A program made the translations under genes and the position numbers. A stretch of 44,519 nucleotides of DNA from Morganella morganii H1r (GTDB lineage: Bacteria > Pseudomonadota > Gammaproteobacteria > Enterobacterales > Enterobacteriaceae): contig NZ_AYMP01000034.1 of assembly GCF_000633515.1 (NCBI RefSeq), positions 1-44,519 on the forward strand, given 5' to 3'. Under the pieces are notes generated by a model. That model worked only from the letters and a program-made list of their open reading frames with translations. It was not told the DNA's origin and ran no database searches. Of the stretch, positions 1-7,982 are shown piece after piece (the first letter of the stretch is position 1; the number at the start of each line of letters is the position of its first letter).

Positions 1-9
1 AGGCTGCGT

Positions 10-38
10 ATATTACGTTTTCAGCCCCTTCGAGTCAA
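10..38 (-). promoter_or_regulatory. rRNA operon promoter P2 (leftward)
   Basis: Read on the minus strand there is a -35 TTGACT (33-38), a 17-base spacer and a -10 TAATAT (10-15). The layout and -35 match the E. coli rrn P2 promoter. The 16S gene must lie beyond the left edge. E. coli has the same divergent purH/rrnE arrangement, which supports the call. Confidence 0.8.
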
Positions 39-108
39 GCGTTGTTTTTCAACTTTTCGCTTTTTTTCTTTCTGCCGGACCGCGTGTTAGCGCGTTGTTC
101 CGTGTCAG

Positions 109-165
109 TGGAGGTGCATTATAGGGAGTCGCTTTCAGAAGACAAGTATTAATTTTATATTTTCT
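109..165 (-). promoter_or_regulatory. rRNA operon promoter P1 with UP element (leftward)
   Basis: The minus strand carries -35 TTGTCT (140-145), a 16-base spacer and a perfect -10 TATAAT (118-123). The block running from the -10 through the start region (ACTGACACGGAACAA near 95-109) is nearly that of E. coli rrn P1. The predicted start is the A at 109. An AT-rich stretch upstream of the -35 (146-165) fits an UP element bound by the RNA polymerase alpha C-terminal domain. Control by ppGpp, DksA and Fis is known for this promoter class and is inferred here. A 71-codon open frame across these promoters is spurious. Confidence 0.88.
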
Positions 166-221
166 GACTGTTTGCTGCATTCCCCAGCAAAACCCCTGTT
201 TATACCGGGTTACACACAAAG

Positions 222-230
222 TTATCCACA
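222..230 (+). promoter_or_regulatory. Single consensus DnaA box
   Basis: TTATCCACA is an exact consensus DnaA box. It lies between the divergent rrn P1 promoter and the purH promoter, about 30 bases upstream of the PurR operator. One site alone is not an origin. It could let DnaA influence either promoter, or be a chance match. Confidence 0.45.
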
Positions 231-262
231 GATGGTAAAAAATCACAAAATTCACAAGCAAC

Positions 263-284
263 ACGCAAACGTTTGCGTTACAAT
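263..284 (+). promoter_or_regulatory. PurR operator overlapping the purH promoter
   Basis: ACGCAAACGTTTGCGT (263-278) is a perfect 16-bp palindrome and an ideal PurR operator. It directly abuts a -10-like TACAAT (279-284). No good -35 is visible at normal spacing (AAGCAA at 256-261). The operator sits in the spacer, as in other PurR-repressed pur promoters, so purHD should be repressed by PurR with hypoxanthine or guanine. The leader to the purH ATG is about 110 bases. Confidence 0.88.
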
Positions 285-399
285 CTGCTGCATTCGTGTA
301 CCGTTGCTTTTTACTCCGGGTTTTGAAATCTTATGAGATACACCGATTTCACCTGCAACCTATTGTCATTTATTCGTTGAATTCAAGGGATCCAAACTC

Positions 400-1989
400 A
401 TGCAACAGCCTCGCCCTATCCGTCGCGCCCTGCTCAGTGTTTCTGACAAAACCGGCATCACTGAATTTGCTCAGGCTCTTTCCGCCCGTGGTGTTGAATT
501 GTTATCAACCGGCGGTACTGCCCGCCTGCTGGCTGATGCCGGTCTGCCGGTGACTGAAGTCTCCGATTACACCGGTTTTCCGGAAATGATGGACGGACGT
601 GTCAAAACCCTGCATCCGAAAGTACACGGCGGGATCCTCGGCCGCCGCGGCACCGATGATGAAATTATGGCGAAGCATCAGATTTCCGCTATTGATATGG
701 TGGTTGTGAATCTCTATCCGTTTGCGGAAACCGTGGCAAAACCCGGCTGCACATTGGAAGACGCGGTTGAAAATATCGATATCGGCGGGCCGACCATGGT
801 GCGCTCCGCCGCCAAGAACCATAAAGATGTGGCGATTGTGGTAAAAAGCAGTGATTACAGCAATATCATTGCTGAGATGGATGCCGGACAAAACAGCCTG
901 AGTTTCGATACCCGTTTTGACCTCGCCATCAAAGCCTTTGAGCATACCGCAGCCTATGACAGCATGATCGCCAACTATTTCGGTCAGAAGGTAAAACCGT
1001 ACTTCGGCGATACCACTCAGCCTTCCGGTCAGTTCCCGCGTACCCTGAATCTCAACTTTATTAAGAAGCAGGATATGCGCTACGGCGAAAACAGCCACCA
1101 GAATGCCGCCTTCTATATAGAAGAGAATATTCAGGAAGCCTCCATCAGTACTGCTGTACAGTTACAGGGCAAAGCCCTCTCTTATAATAATATTGCGGAT
1201 ACAGATGCCGCCCTTGAATGTGTGAAGCAGTTTGATAAACCGGCCTGCGTAATCGTCAAACATGCCAACCCGTGTGGCGTAGCCGTTGCCGATACTTTAC
1301 TGACCGCCTATGACAATGCCTTCAAAACTGACCCGACCTCCGCATTCGGCGGTATTATCGCCTTTAACCGCGAACTGGATGCCAAAACGGCGGCTGAAAT
1401 TATTGAACGTCAGTTTGTGGAAGTGATTATTGCCCCGTCTGTCGCAGAAGATGCGCTGCCGGTTCTCGCGGCAAAACAGAATGTCCGCGTGCTGACCTGC
1501 GGTCAGTGGCAGCATCCGGTTGCCACCCTTGATTTCAAACGGGTAAACGGCGGCCTGCTGGTGCAGGATCGCGATCTCGGGATGGTCGGCGATAACGACC
1601 TGAAAGTGGTCAGCAAACGTCAGCCGACAGAACAGGAACTGAAAGATGCCCTGTTCTGCTGGAAAGTGGCGAAGTTTGTTAAGTCCAATGCCATTGTTTA
1701 TGCGAAGAATAATATGACTATCGGCGTGGGTGCCGGTCAGATGAGCCGTGTTTACTCCGCGAAAATTGCCGGGATCAAAGCCGGTGACGAAGGGCTGGAA
1801 GTAGCGGGATGCGCTATGGCATCCGATGCGTTCTTCCCGTTCCGTGACGGGATTGATGCGGCTGCCGCCGTCGGTATTACCTGCGTGATCCAGCCGGGCG
1901 GCTCTATCCGTGATGATGAAGTCATTGCGGCGGCAGATGAACACAATATCGCGATGATTTTCACCGGCATGCGCCATTTCCGTCATTAA
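400..1989 (+). CDS. purH: Bifunctional AICAR transformylase / IMP cyclohydrolase
   Basis: The 529-residue product has the same length as E. coli PurH and closely similar sequence. It catalyses the last two steps of de novo IMP synthesis in the cytoplasm: formylation of AICAR with 10-formyl-THF, then ring closure of FAICAR to IMP. The N-terminal part (about residues 1-200) is the MGS-like IMP cyclohydrolase domain and the rest is the transformylase domain. The transformylase catalytic Lys-His pair is visible in VKHANPCG, and the protein ends TGMRHFRH as in E. coli. The ATG is preceded by an AAGGGAT ribosome-binding site. It is the first gene of purHD, 16 bases ahead of purD, under the PurR operator. 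No anomalies seen. Confidence 0.97.
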   Translation: MQQPRPIRRALLSVSDKTGITEFAQALSARGVELLSTGGTARLLADAGLPVTEVSDYTGFPEMMDGRVKTLHPKVHGGILGRRGTDDEIMAKHQISAIDMVVVNLYPFAETVAKPGCTLEDAVENIDIGGPTMVRSAAKNHKDVAIVVKSSDYSNIIAEMDAGQNSLSFDTRFDLAIKAFEHTAAYDSMIANYFGQKVKPYFGDTTQPSGQFPRTLNLNFIKKQDMRYGENSHQNAAFYIEENIQEASISTAVQLQGKALSYNNIADTDAALECVKQFDKPACVIVKHANPCGVAVADTLLTAYDNAFKTDPTSAFGGIIAFNRELDAKTAAEIIERQFVEVIIAPSVAEDALPVLAAKQNVRVLTCGQWQHPVATLDFKRVNGGLLVQDRDLGMVGDNDLKVVSKRQPTEQELKDALFCWKVAKFVKSNAIVYAKNNMTIGVGAGQMSRVYSAKIAGIKAGDEGLEVAGCAMASDAFFPFRDGIDAAAAVGITCVIQPGGSIRDDEVIAAADEHNIAMIFTGMRHFRH

Positions 1990-2005
1990 TACCCGGAGCT
2001 GACTT

Positions 2006-3289
2006 ATGAATATCCTGATTATCGGTAATGGCGGACGCGAACACGCGCTGGCCTGGAAAGCCGCACAATCCCCGCTGGCAGCCAATGTTTATGTCGCGCC
2101 CGGTAATGCCGGTACCGCACAGGAACCAAACCTGACCAATGTGGATATCAGCGCGACAGATATTGACGGCCTGGTGGCCTTTGCCCGCGCCAATAATATC
2201 GGCCTGACCATTGTCGGCCCGGAAGCCCCGCTGGTACTGGGTGTGGTCGATGCATTCAATGCCGCCGGTCTGACAATCTTCGGCCCGGCTAAAGGCGCCG
2301 CGCAGCTGGAAGGCTCCAAAGCATTCACCAAAGATTTTCTGGCGCGTCACCATATCCCGACGGCGGACTATCAGAACTTTACTGAGGTCGAACCGGCACT
2401 GGCTTATCTGGACAAAACCGGTGCACCGGTGGTGATCAAAGCTGACGGACTGGCGGCCGGTAAAGGTGTGATCGTCGCCATGACCCTGAAAGAAGCACAG
2501 GACGCGGTACATGACATGCTGGCCGGTAATGCTTTCGGCGATGCCGGGCACCGCATTGTGATTGAAGAGTTCCTGACCGGTGAGGAAGCCAGTTTTATCG
2601 TCATGGTGGACGGTAAAAACGTCGTGCCGATGGCAACCAGCCAGGATCACAAACGGGTCGGTGATAATGACACCGGGCCGAACACCGGCGGCATGGGCGC
2701 TTACTCCCCGGCACCGGTGGTGACCGATACCGTTCATCAGCGCGTGATGGAAAAAGTGATTTACCCGACCGTTGAAGGTATGGCGGCGGAAGGTCATACC
2801 TATCAGGGCTTTTTATACGCCGGGCTGATGATTGATGAACACGGCGAGCCGAAGGTGATTGAATTTAACTGCCGCTTTGGTGACCCGGAAACCCAGCCGA
2901 TTATGATGCGGTTGCAGTCAGACCTGGTTGAACTCTGCCTTGCCGGTGCACAGGGAAAACTGGCGGGAAAAACCTCGCAGTGGGATCCGCGTCCGGCGCT
3001 TGGTGTGGTGATGGCAGCCGGTGGTTATCCGGGGGATTACCGCAAAGGTGATGTGATCAGCGGGCTGGATGTTCAGGAAGCAGACTGCAAAGTTTTCCAG
3101 GCCGGAACGGCGCTGAAAGAAGGTGTGGTTGTGACTGACGGCGGCCGGGTGTTGTGTGTGACTGCACTGGGTGAGGATATTGCTCAGGCGCAGAAACAGG
3201 CTTATGCCGCACTGAAACACATTCACTGGGATGATGCATTTTGCCGCAGTGACATCGGTTACCGCGCTGTTGCCCGTCTGAATAAGTAA
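2006..3289 (+). CDS. purD: Phosphoribosylamine-glycine ligase (GAR synthetase)
   Basis: The 427-residue product (E. coli 429) joins phosphoribosylamine to glycine with ATP, the second step of purine synthesis. The N-terminal MNILIIGNGGREHALAW motif is diagnostic. The ATP-grasp domain follows, with VIKADGLAAGKGV, the segment around TGPNTGGMGAYSPAP and the metal-binding IEFNCRFGDPETQ. GGAG precedes the ATG by a suitable distance. It is co-transcribed with purH. In E. coli zraP and zraSR lie between purD and yjaH; here they are absent and purD converges directly on yjaH. Confidence 0.97.
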   Translation: MNILIIGNGGREHALAWKAAQSPLAANVYVAPGNAGTAQEPNLTNVDISATDIDGLVAFARANNIGLTIVGPEAPLVLGVVDAFNAAGLTIFGPAKGAAQLEGSKAFTKDFLARHHIPTADYQNFTEVEPALAYLDKTGAPVVIKADGLAAGKGVIVAMTLKEAQDAVHDMLAGNAFGDAGHRIVIEEFLTGEEASFIVMVDGKNVVPMATSQDHKRVGDNDTGPNTGGMGAYSPAPVVTDTVHQRVMEKVIYPTVEGMAAEGHTYQGFLYAGLMIDEHGEPKVIEFNCRFGDPETQPIMMRLQSDLVELCLAGAQGKLAGKTSQWDPRPALGVVMAAGGYPGDYRKGDVISGLDVQEADCKVFQAGTALKEGVVVTDGGRVLCVTALGEDIAQAQKQAYAALKHIHWDDAFCRSDIGYRAVARLNK

Positions 3290-3300
3290 ACGACGTTAAT

Positions 3301-3337
3301 AACCTGCGGGAGATTTACAGTGAATCTTCCGTAGGTT
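3301..3337. terminator. Hairpin between convergent purD and yjaH
   Basis: A 17-base arm (3301-3317) pairs with 3321-3337 across a 3-base loop, with a few G-U pairs or mismatches. It lies between convergent genes and includes the yjaH stop codon. Neither side has a real T-run, so it may act as a weak bidirectional terminator or an mRNA end-protecting structure. Confidence 0.4.
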
Positions 3338-3974
3338 CCCACTTACAGAAGTTATCATTTGCTGCCAGCAGTATTTCCCGTCCTTCCGGTGAATCCAGCC
3401 ATGCAATGTAGATAGGTGATGCACTGCTGCGCTGACGCTTCGCCAGGAACTGTTCTGTTTCCGCATCAAATTCAATGTAGGATTTATTACCCCGGCAATC
3501 CGTGACATAGCTGTCGCGCCACTGCCCCTGCTTCAGCCGGATATCACCGACCACCAGTGCGCTGTTGAGCATCAGCTGCCTGTCAGCCACAAAGGTCATC
3601 CGTGTGATTTCATCCGTGGTCAGCGGGGATTTATGCCCGTCTTTATCACGCTGCATAAAGATGGTATTGCCCTCGTGATCCAGCCGTATCTGTTCAGAGA
3701 AGCCATTATCGCCCAGATATTCTGCGCGGATTTGCCAGAGCCGGCCTCTGCGGTATTCATAGACGGTGACGACAGTCTGCTGTCCGCTGCGGTAAGGACT
3801 GAAAACACTCATCAGGACACGGGGTTGGTTGTCGGCGTTGAGACGCCACATTCTGACAGCGCCGTCATCCGCGACATAACCGGATGCGCTGAAGGGAGGA
3901 AACTCAGGCTGAACAGAGCAGGCGCTGAGCAATGAGCCAAAACCCAATGCAAGCAGCCCCTGTCTGATCAACAA
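3315..3974 (-). CDS. yjaH: DUF1481 family lipoprotein (YjaH-like)
   Basis: This is a probable outer-membrane or periplasmic lipoprotein of unknown function. With the TTG at 3974 as start the protein has 219 residues and a compact signal peptide ending in the lipobox LLSAC. The open frame extends to another TTG at 4013, but those codons lack a ribosome-binding site and run through the hupA terminator hairpin. No ATG or GTG is available upstream of the lipobox. Its place just downstream of hupA matches E. coli yjaH, and the family assignment rests on position, length and lipoprotein character. The function cannot be read from the sequence, and the start is uncertain. Confidence 0.75.
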   Translation of the reverse strand: MLIRQGLLALGFGSLLSACSVQPEFPPFSASGYVADDGAVRMWRLNADNQPRVLMSVFSPYRSGQQTVVTVYEYRRGRLWQIRAEYLGDNGFSEQIRLDHEGNTIFMQRDKDGHKSPLTTDEITRMTFVADRQLMLNSALVVGDIRLKQGQWRDSYVTDCRGNKSYIEFDAETEQFLAKRQRSSASPIYIAWLDSPEGREILLAANDNFCKWEPTEDSL

Positions 3975-3996
3975 AAGGGGACGAAATCCCCCTCTA
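3972..3996 (-). terminator. hupA terminator or attenuator hairpin
   Basis: On the minus strand GGGGGA pairs with TCCCCT around a TTTCG loop and is followed by TTTTG. It lies 23 bases after the hupA stop and directly before the preferred yjaH start. It probably ends most hupA transcripts and limits readthrough into yjaH. Confidence 0.65.
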
Positions 3997-4018
3997 TCAA
4001 TCTGTTTTTGCAACGCAA

Positions 4019-4291
4019 TTATTTTACTGAGTCTTTCAGTGCTTTACCGGCAGTGAAAGCAGGCACGTTTGCTGCTGCAATTTTGATTTCTTTACCGGTC
4101 TGCGGGTTACGGCCAGTACGCTCTGCACGATGGTTAACTTTAAAAGTACCGAAGCCAACTAATTGTACAGCATCGCCTTCTTTCAGAGAGTCAGTGATGG
4201 CCGCCAGAGTTGATTCCAGCGCTGCTTTAGCTTGTGCTTTAGACAGCTCTGCTTTTTCTGCGATAGCATCAATCAATTGAGTCTTATTCAT
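4019..4291 (-). CDS. hupA: DNA-binding protein HU, alpha subunit
   Basis: The 90-residue product is a complete histone-like HU subunit that bends and compacts DNA in the nucleoid as a homodimer or with HupB. The opening [20 protein letters not shown], the core GFGTFKV and the DNA-wrapping arm ([17 protein letters not shown], about residues 53-69) are typical, and the sequence is very close to E. coli HU-alpha. AAGGATATTTT precedes the ATG. The 182-base gap upstream should hold its own promoter; I could not pick one with confidence. Neighbours yjaG and yjaH are as in E. coli. Confidence 0.97.
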   Translation of the reverse strand: MNKTQLIDAIAEKAELSKAQAKAALESTLAAITDSLKEGDAVQLVGFGTFKVNHRAERTGRNPQTGKEIKIAAANVPAFTAGKALKDSVK

Positions 4292-4454
4292 AAAATATCC
4301 TTACAGTGTGTTTATCGTTTGCAAAGCATCGAGTGCGTCGGATGTGCCTTTTGACAGCCCTGATACACGCGCCCCGATAGCCACTTCTTTTCGCCCCCCA
4401 CTGTAGACCAGAGACGGGGCAAATGTGAAGCCTTTAACACCGGCATTTATAGGC

Positions 4455-4477
4455 TTAAATCACGTTTTTTGATTTAA
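4455..4477. other. AT-rich inverted repeat at the end of yjaG
   Basis: TTAAATCA (4455-4462) and TGATTTAA (4470-4477) form an 8-bp inverted repeat that includes the yjaG stop codon. It may be a weak terminator or mRNA 3' structure for the nudC-to-yjaG run, or a protein site upstream of hupA. It has no T-run. Confidence 0.3.
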
Positions 4478-5064
4478 TCGCCTAAACTAACGCCAATATT
4501 GCTGATCCCCGCATCACGGAGATCGGATTTCAAGCCTTTTATCAACTCAATATCGCGCTCTTCGCAGGCGGCCAATAAGCGGTAAATTTCCCACTGAATG
4601 TCCCACTCTTCTTCCACGGCGGGCAATTCATTTAATTCGTCGTCGGACATTTCGCGTCCGGCGTGTGTCATTTCCAGTACCGCGACAGTGCCGACAGAAA
4701 TCTCACTGACCGCAATCGCATGCTCCAGTGTTTCCCCGCTCAGACGGGTATGGATAAGCTCACTGAGTGCCGCGCAGGCATCAATCGCCGGATACACACC
4801 GTAAATATCATAGTTATCTGCATCAGGGATGACATCTTCCAGCTTTTCCAGCTGGTTATCAAAGTTCACTTTTGCGTCTTTGACGGTCAGGATTTCCCAG
4901 ATGAGATCCAGAATACGCCGGTAAAGCGATGGATCGGTAAACCCGGTCTGCTGACAAAAAACGGCATAATTCGGGTACATTCTCTCGCACAGACAGGCCG
5001 TGAAAGTGAGATGCTGCCAGCTTTCCAGTTTTTCCAGCCGTAAGTGGATCGGGTTCTTTAACAT
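4474..5064 (-). CDS. yjaG: DUF416 family protein YjaG
   Basis: The 196-residue product equals E. coli YjaG in length and matches it along its whole length (for example LERMYPN-type and YGVYPAIDAC segments). It is a soluble, acidic, largely helical protein with no signal peptide or membrane segment. Its function is not established. It lies 6 bases downstream of nfi and upstream of hupA, the conserved enteric order, and is probably co-transcribed with hemE and nfi. Confidence 0.92.
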   Translation of the reverse strand: MLKNPIHLRLEKLESWQHLTFTACLCERMYPNYAVFCQQTGFTDPSLYRRILDLIWEILTVKDAKVNFDNQLEKLEDVIPDADNYDIYGVYPAIDACAALSELIHTRLSGETLEHAIAVSEISVGTVAVLEMTHAGREMSDDELNELPAVEEEWDIQWEIYRLLAACEERDIELIKGLKSDLRDAGISNIGVSLGD

Positions 5065-5070
5065 TCCGCT

Positions 5071-5814
5071 TTACTCGTTACTCTGATGTGAGCCGCAGTT
5101 TACCTGAAAATCCGTGATATCCACATCTTTACGTGGAAAATCGGGAAATTTCTGTTTCAACCGGACAAAAAATGTTCGATTTGAGGCAATACCATCAGCC
5201 CAGCGGGTCGGTTCCGGCAGGCGGTAACCGCGTGTCAGGGCTTTTACCCAGGTCAGCGCGGTATCGATGCTCATATGATGACCGGGGGAAATGAACAGCG
5301 GATTACAGCGGTTTTTGCTGCGCCAGACCCAGCCGAGCGGCTCACCTTTGTCTGTCAGCAGTGACTGCGCCCCGGCCTCTTCCGCCAGCGGTTCAAATGT
5401 GCCGCATAACCGGCTTTTGGCCACACCGATGGCGGGTAAGTCCAGCAAAACCCCGAGGTGACCGGCAACACCGAGACGACGGGGATGGGCACGGCCCTGC
5501 CCGTCCACCAGCACCAGATCCGGTTTTAACGTCAGTTTCTCCCATGCGGCAAGTGCGGCGGGAATTTCACGGAAGGAGAGCAGCCCGGGGATATAGGGCA
5601 GTTGGGTGGGAATACGGGCGGTCTGATACTCCGCCACCTCCAGCTCAGGCCAGGTGAGGATCACCACAGCAGCCCGGGTGATATCTCCCCCGTCCTCAAA
5701 GCCGATATCCACCCCCGCAATATAGCGGGGATTAAGCGGCACATCCTGCAGACTGACCAGCTGTGCCAGTTCCGTCTGCCGGGCTTTCAGGGCGCGGGTG
5801 TCAATGGCTGTCAT
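5071..5814 (-). CDS. nfi: Endonuclease V (deoxyinosine 3' endonuclease)
   Basis: The enzyme cuts DNA one base 3' of deoxyinosine and starts repair of deaminated adenine; it needs Mg2+. The product has 247 residues. Asp36 in AGVDIGF is the first metal ligand. The [11 protein letters not shown] wedge motif, [16 protein letters not shown] and [10 protein letters not shown] follow. Homology to E. coli Nfi (223 residues) runs to about residue 220. The last 25 or so residues (after FVRL, ending GSHQSNE) extend beyond the E. coli protein. It sits 25 bases after hemE and 6 before yjaG, so it is probably in one transcript with them. Confidence 0.94.
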   Translation of the reverse strand: MTAIDTRALKARQTELAQLVSLQDVPLNPRYIAGVDIGFEDGGDITRAAVVILTWPELEVAEYQTARIPTQLPYIPGLLSFREIPAALAAWEKLTLKPDLVLVDGQGRAHPRRLGVAGHLGVLLDLPAIGVAKSRLCGTFEPLAEEAGAQSLLTDKGEPLGWVWRSKNRCNPLFISPGHHMSIDTALTWVKALTRGYRLPEPTRWADGIASNRTFFVRLKQKFPDFPRKDVDITDFQVNCGSHQSNE

Positions 5815-5839
5815 GGTGACCTCCGTGGTCTGTCAGTGA

Positions 5840-6907
5840 TCAGCCCTGATGATATTTGGCTGACAGGCGGTGTACCGATTCAACGAATGCCCCGGCATGC
5901 TCAGGCGGAACATCCTGGTGGATACCGTGACCGAGGTTGAACACATGGCCTTCGCCCTGACCAAAGCCGGCCAGGATAGATGCCACTTCCGCTTCAATAC
6001 GGGCAGGTGATGCATAGAGCATGGACGGATCCATATTACCCTGTAACGCCACTTTGCTGCCGACGCGGCGGCGGGCATCCGCGATATCCGTGGTCCAGTC
6101 CAGCCCCAGCGCATCACAGCCGGTTTCCGCCATCGCTTCCAGCCACTGTCCGCCGCCTTTGGTGAACAGGGTAACCGGCACACGGCGGCCATCGTTTTCG
6201 CGGATCAGGCCATCGACAATTTTATGCATGTAATTGAGTGAAAACTCACGGTAATCACGCCCGGTCAGCACACCGCCCCAGGTGTCGAAAATCATCACGG
6301 ATTGTGCACCGGCTTTAATCTGCGCGTTGAGATAGAGGATCACGCTGTCCGCCAGTTTATCCAGCAGCAGGTGCAGGGTCTGCGGTTCGGCATACATCAT
6401 CTTTTTGATTTTGGTAAAGGCTTTGCTGCTGCCGCCTTCCACCATATAAGTAGCCAGTGTCCACGGGCTGCCGGAAAAACCGATCAGCGGCACATCACCG
6501 TTCAGGGCTTTGCGGATGGCGCGCACGGCGTTCATGACATAACCGAGTTCCTGCTCCGGGTCCGGCACCGGCAGTTTTTCAATATCACGGGCATTCTGGA
6601 TCGGATGCAGAAAGCGCGGCCCTTCGCCGGTTTCAAAATAGAGCCCGAGACCCATCGCATCAGGAATGGTGAGAATATCGGAAAAGAGAATGGCCGCATC
6701 CAGCGGAAAACGACGCAGCGGCTGCAGAGTCACTTCACAGGCCAGTTCGGTGTTTTTGCACAGCGCCATAAAATCCCCCGCCTGTTCGCGGGTGGCTTTA
6801 TATTCAGGCAGATAACGCCCGGCCTGGCGCATCATCCACACGGGGGTGACATCCACCGGCTGACGCAGTAATGCCCGCAGATAGCGGTCGTTTTTCAGTT
6901 CACTCAT
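5840..6907 (-). CDS. hemE: Uroporphyrinogen decarboxylase
   Basis: The 355-residue cytoplasmic enzyme removes four carboxyl groups from uroporphyrinogen III to give coproporphyrinogen III in heme synthesis. The start at 6907 gives [17 protein letters not shown], matching E. coli, with GGAG upstream. The frame is open 22 codons further (to 6973), but that part covers the promoter and is unlike the family. Signature [15 protein letters not shown] (substrate-binding arginines), the Asp of [19 protein letters not shown] and [15 protein letters not shown] are all present. A promoter-like sequence precedes it in the gap after nudC. Confidence 0.97.
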   Translation of the reverse strand: MSELKNDRYLRALLRQPVDVTPVWMMRQAGRYLPEYKATREQAGDFMALCKNTELACEVTLQPLRRFPLDAAILFSDILTIPDAMGLGLYFETGEGPRFLHPIQNARDIEKLPVPDPEQELGYVMNAVRAIRKALNGDVPLIGFSGSPWTLATYMVEGGSSKAFTKIKKMMYAEPQTLHLLLDKLADSVILYLNAQIKAGAQSVMIFDTWGGVLTGRDYREFSLNYMHKIVDGLIRENDGRRVPVTLFTKGGGQWLEAMAETGCDALGLDWTTDIADARRRVGSKVALQGNMDPSMLYASPARIEAEVASILAGFGQGEGHVFNLGHGIHQDVPPEHAGAFVESVHRLSAKYHQG

Positions 6908-6963
6908 GACAGACTCCAAAAAGTTGTTGGCCGCGTAACGTATTGACGTCCTGAATAAAACCC

Positions 6964-6992
6964 ATTGTAGCACGCCTGCCGCCCGGGGTCAG
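6964..6992 (-). promoter_or_regulatory. Candidate hemE promoter
   Basis: On the minus strand CTGACC (6987-6992), a 17-base spacer and TACAAT (6964-6969) form a sigma-70-like promoter in the 92-base gap between nudC and hemE. Confidence 0.45.
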
Positions 6993-6999
6993 GGCAGTG

Positions 7000-7782
7000 T
7001 TATGCGTCTTCGTCATCCTGACGGCACAGTGCAACCGTATCTTCAATCAGACGGCGGGCAATGGTATCCGGCGGCGGAATAACCGGCAGATTATCATAGC
7101 GGTACCAGTCTGCACTGAGCAGTTCTGACGGATCGTGATGAATTTCACCGTCTGCATAATCCGCCAGGAATCCCATCATCAGCGAATGCGGAAACGGCCA
7201 CGGCTGCGAGGAGACATAACGGATATTCTGAATCTCTATCCGGCTCTCTTCCATCACCTCACGGGCAACGGCTTCTTCCAGGGTTTCACCGACTTCGACA
7301 AACCCGGCGAGCACGGTAAACAGCGGCGCGCTTTTGTGGCGGCGGTGCTGTGCCAGCAGGATTGAGTCATGACGGCGGATACCGACAATAATACACGGCG
7401 CTATCTGCGGATAGTAACGTTCGCGGCAGCTATCACACAGACACGCCCATTCACTTTCACTGTATTTCATCGCCGCACCGCAATAGCCGCAATAACGGTG
7501 CGAACGGTAGAACTCCGCCAGCTGCACGCCGCGTCCGGCCATTTTGAAGAGATCGTCATTTTCTGCGGCAATAATGCGCGGCGAACACATATCGGAACGC
7601 ATTTTTTCGCGGATAAGCCAGACCGGCAGCCCCTGCCACTCCCCGATACGTACCGCCGGTTTCCCGGTCAGCATCCATTGCGCCGCACTGCCCTCCGGCA
7701 GTTGTCCTTCCGGCAACCAGACGCGGTTATCCGCGCTGATCACCCAGTAGCCGGTTTCATTGCCTGTTAAAATCTGCTGCAT
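7000..7782 (-). CDS. nudC: NAD(H) pyrophosphatase / RNA NAD-decapping Nudix hydrolase
   Basis: The 260-residue product (E. coli 257) hydrolyses NADH to NMNH and AMP and removes NAD caps from RNA 5' ends. A zinc ribbon is formed by Cys98, Cys101, Cys116 and Cys119. The Nudix box runs from Gly160 ([20 protein letters not shown]), and the family-specific SQPWPFPHS motif follows. The ATG start gives MQQILTGNE. In E. coli the next gene outward is rsd; here it is the Pho-box transporter cluster, read away from nudC. Confidence 0.95.
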   Translation of the reverse strand: MQQILTGNETGYWVISADNRVWLPEGQLPEGSAAQWMLTGKPAVRIGEWQGLPVWLIREKMRSDMCSPRIIAAENDDLFKMAGRGVQLAEFYRSHRYCGYCGAAMKYSESEWACLCDSCRERYYPQIAPCIIVGIRRHDSILLAQHRRHKSAPLFTVLAGFVEVGETLEEAVAREVMEESRIEIQNIRYVSSQPWPFPHSLMMGFLADYADGEIHHDPSELLSADWYRYDNLPVIPPPDTIARRLIEDTVALCRQDDEDA

Positions 7783-7872
7783 AATAGAGACATCATGTTA
7801 ATGAAATAATAATGGATTAAATCATACTCCCTTTGCCGGGAGAATACTCAGCATAACGGGGCATGCATTTCC

Positions 7873-7939
7873 CTGTCACCCGGCTGTCAGAAAAGTGTCA
7901 CACGGGTGTCAGTTGCCTGTCACAAACACGTCATACCCT
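7873..7939 (+). promoter_or_regulatory. PhoB box array and promoter of the transporter operon
   Basis: TGTCA or a one-base variant occurs six times at exact 11-bp spacing (7874, 7885, 7896, 7907, 7918; the sixth is CGTCA at 7929). As 7-mers these are CTGTCAC, CTGTCAG, GTGTCAC, GTGTCAG, CTGTCAC and ACGTCAT with 4-base spacers, which is the layout of tandem PhoB half-sites. A -10-like TACCCT (7934-7939) starts 10 bases after the fifth half-site, the spacing seen in E. coli pstS and phoA. No -35 is needed because PhoB replaces it. The array predicts induction by phosphate starvation. Confidence 0.85.
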
Positions 7940-7982
7940 AGCCTCACCACTGATACTGAATCAGTTAACTGACGAGGGTTTT

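Noticed and set aside
49-264. 71-codon open frame on the minus strand
   Set aside because: It lies across the rrn P1/P2 promoters and has no ribosome-binding site or recognisable product.
1297-2797. Long antisense frames opposite purH and purD (262 and 278 codons)
   Set aside because: They mirror the codon structure of two certain genes and have arginine, histidine and glycine-rich shadow composition.
7873-7939. The 11-bp TGTCA repeats as a CRISPR or simple repeat
   Set aside because: Units are too short and spacing is too regular with 4-base gaps; the PhoB half-site layout explains it fully.
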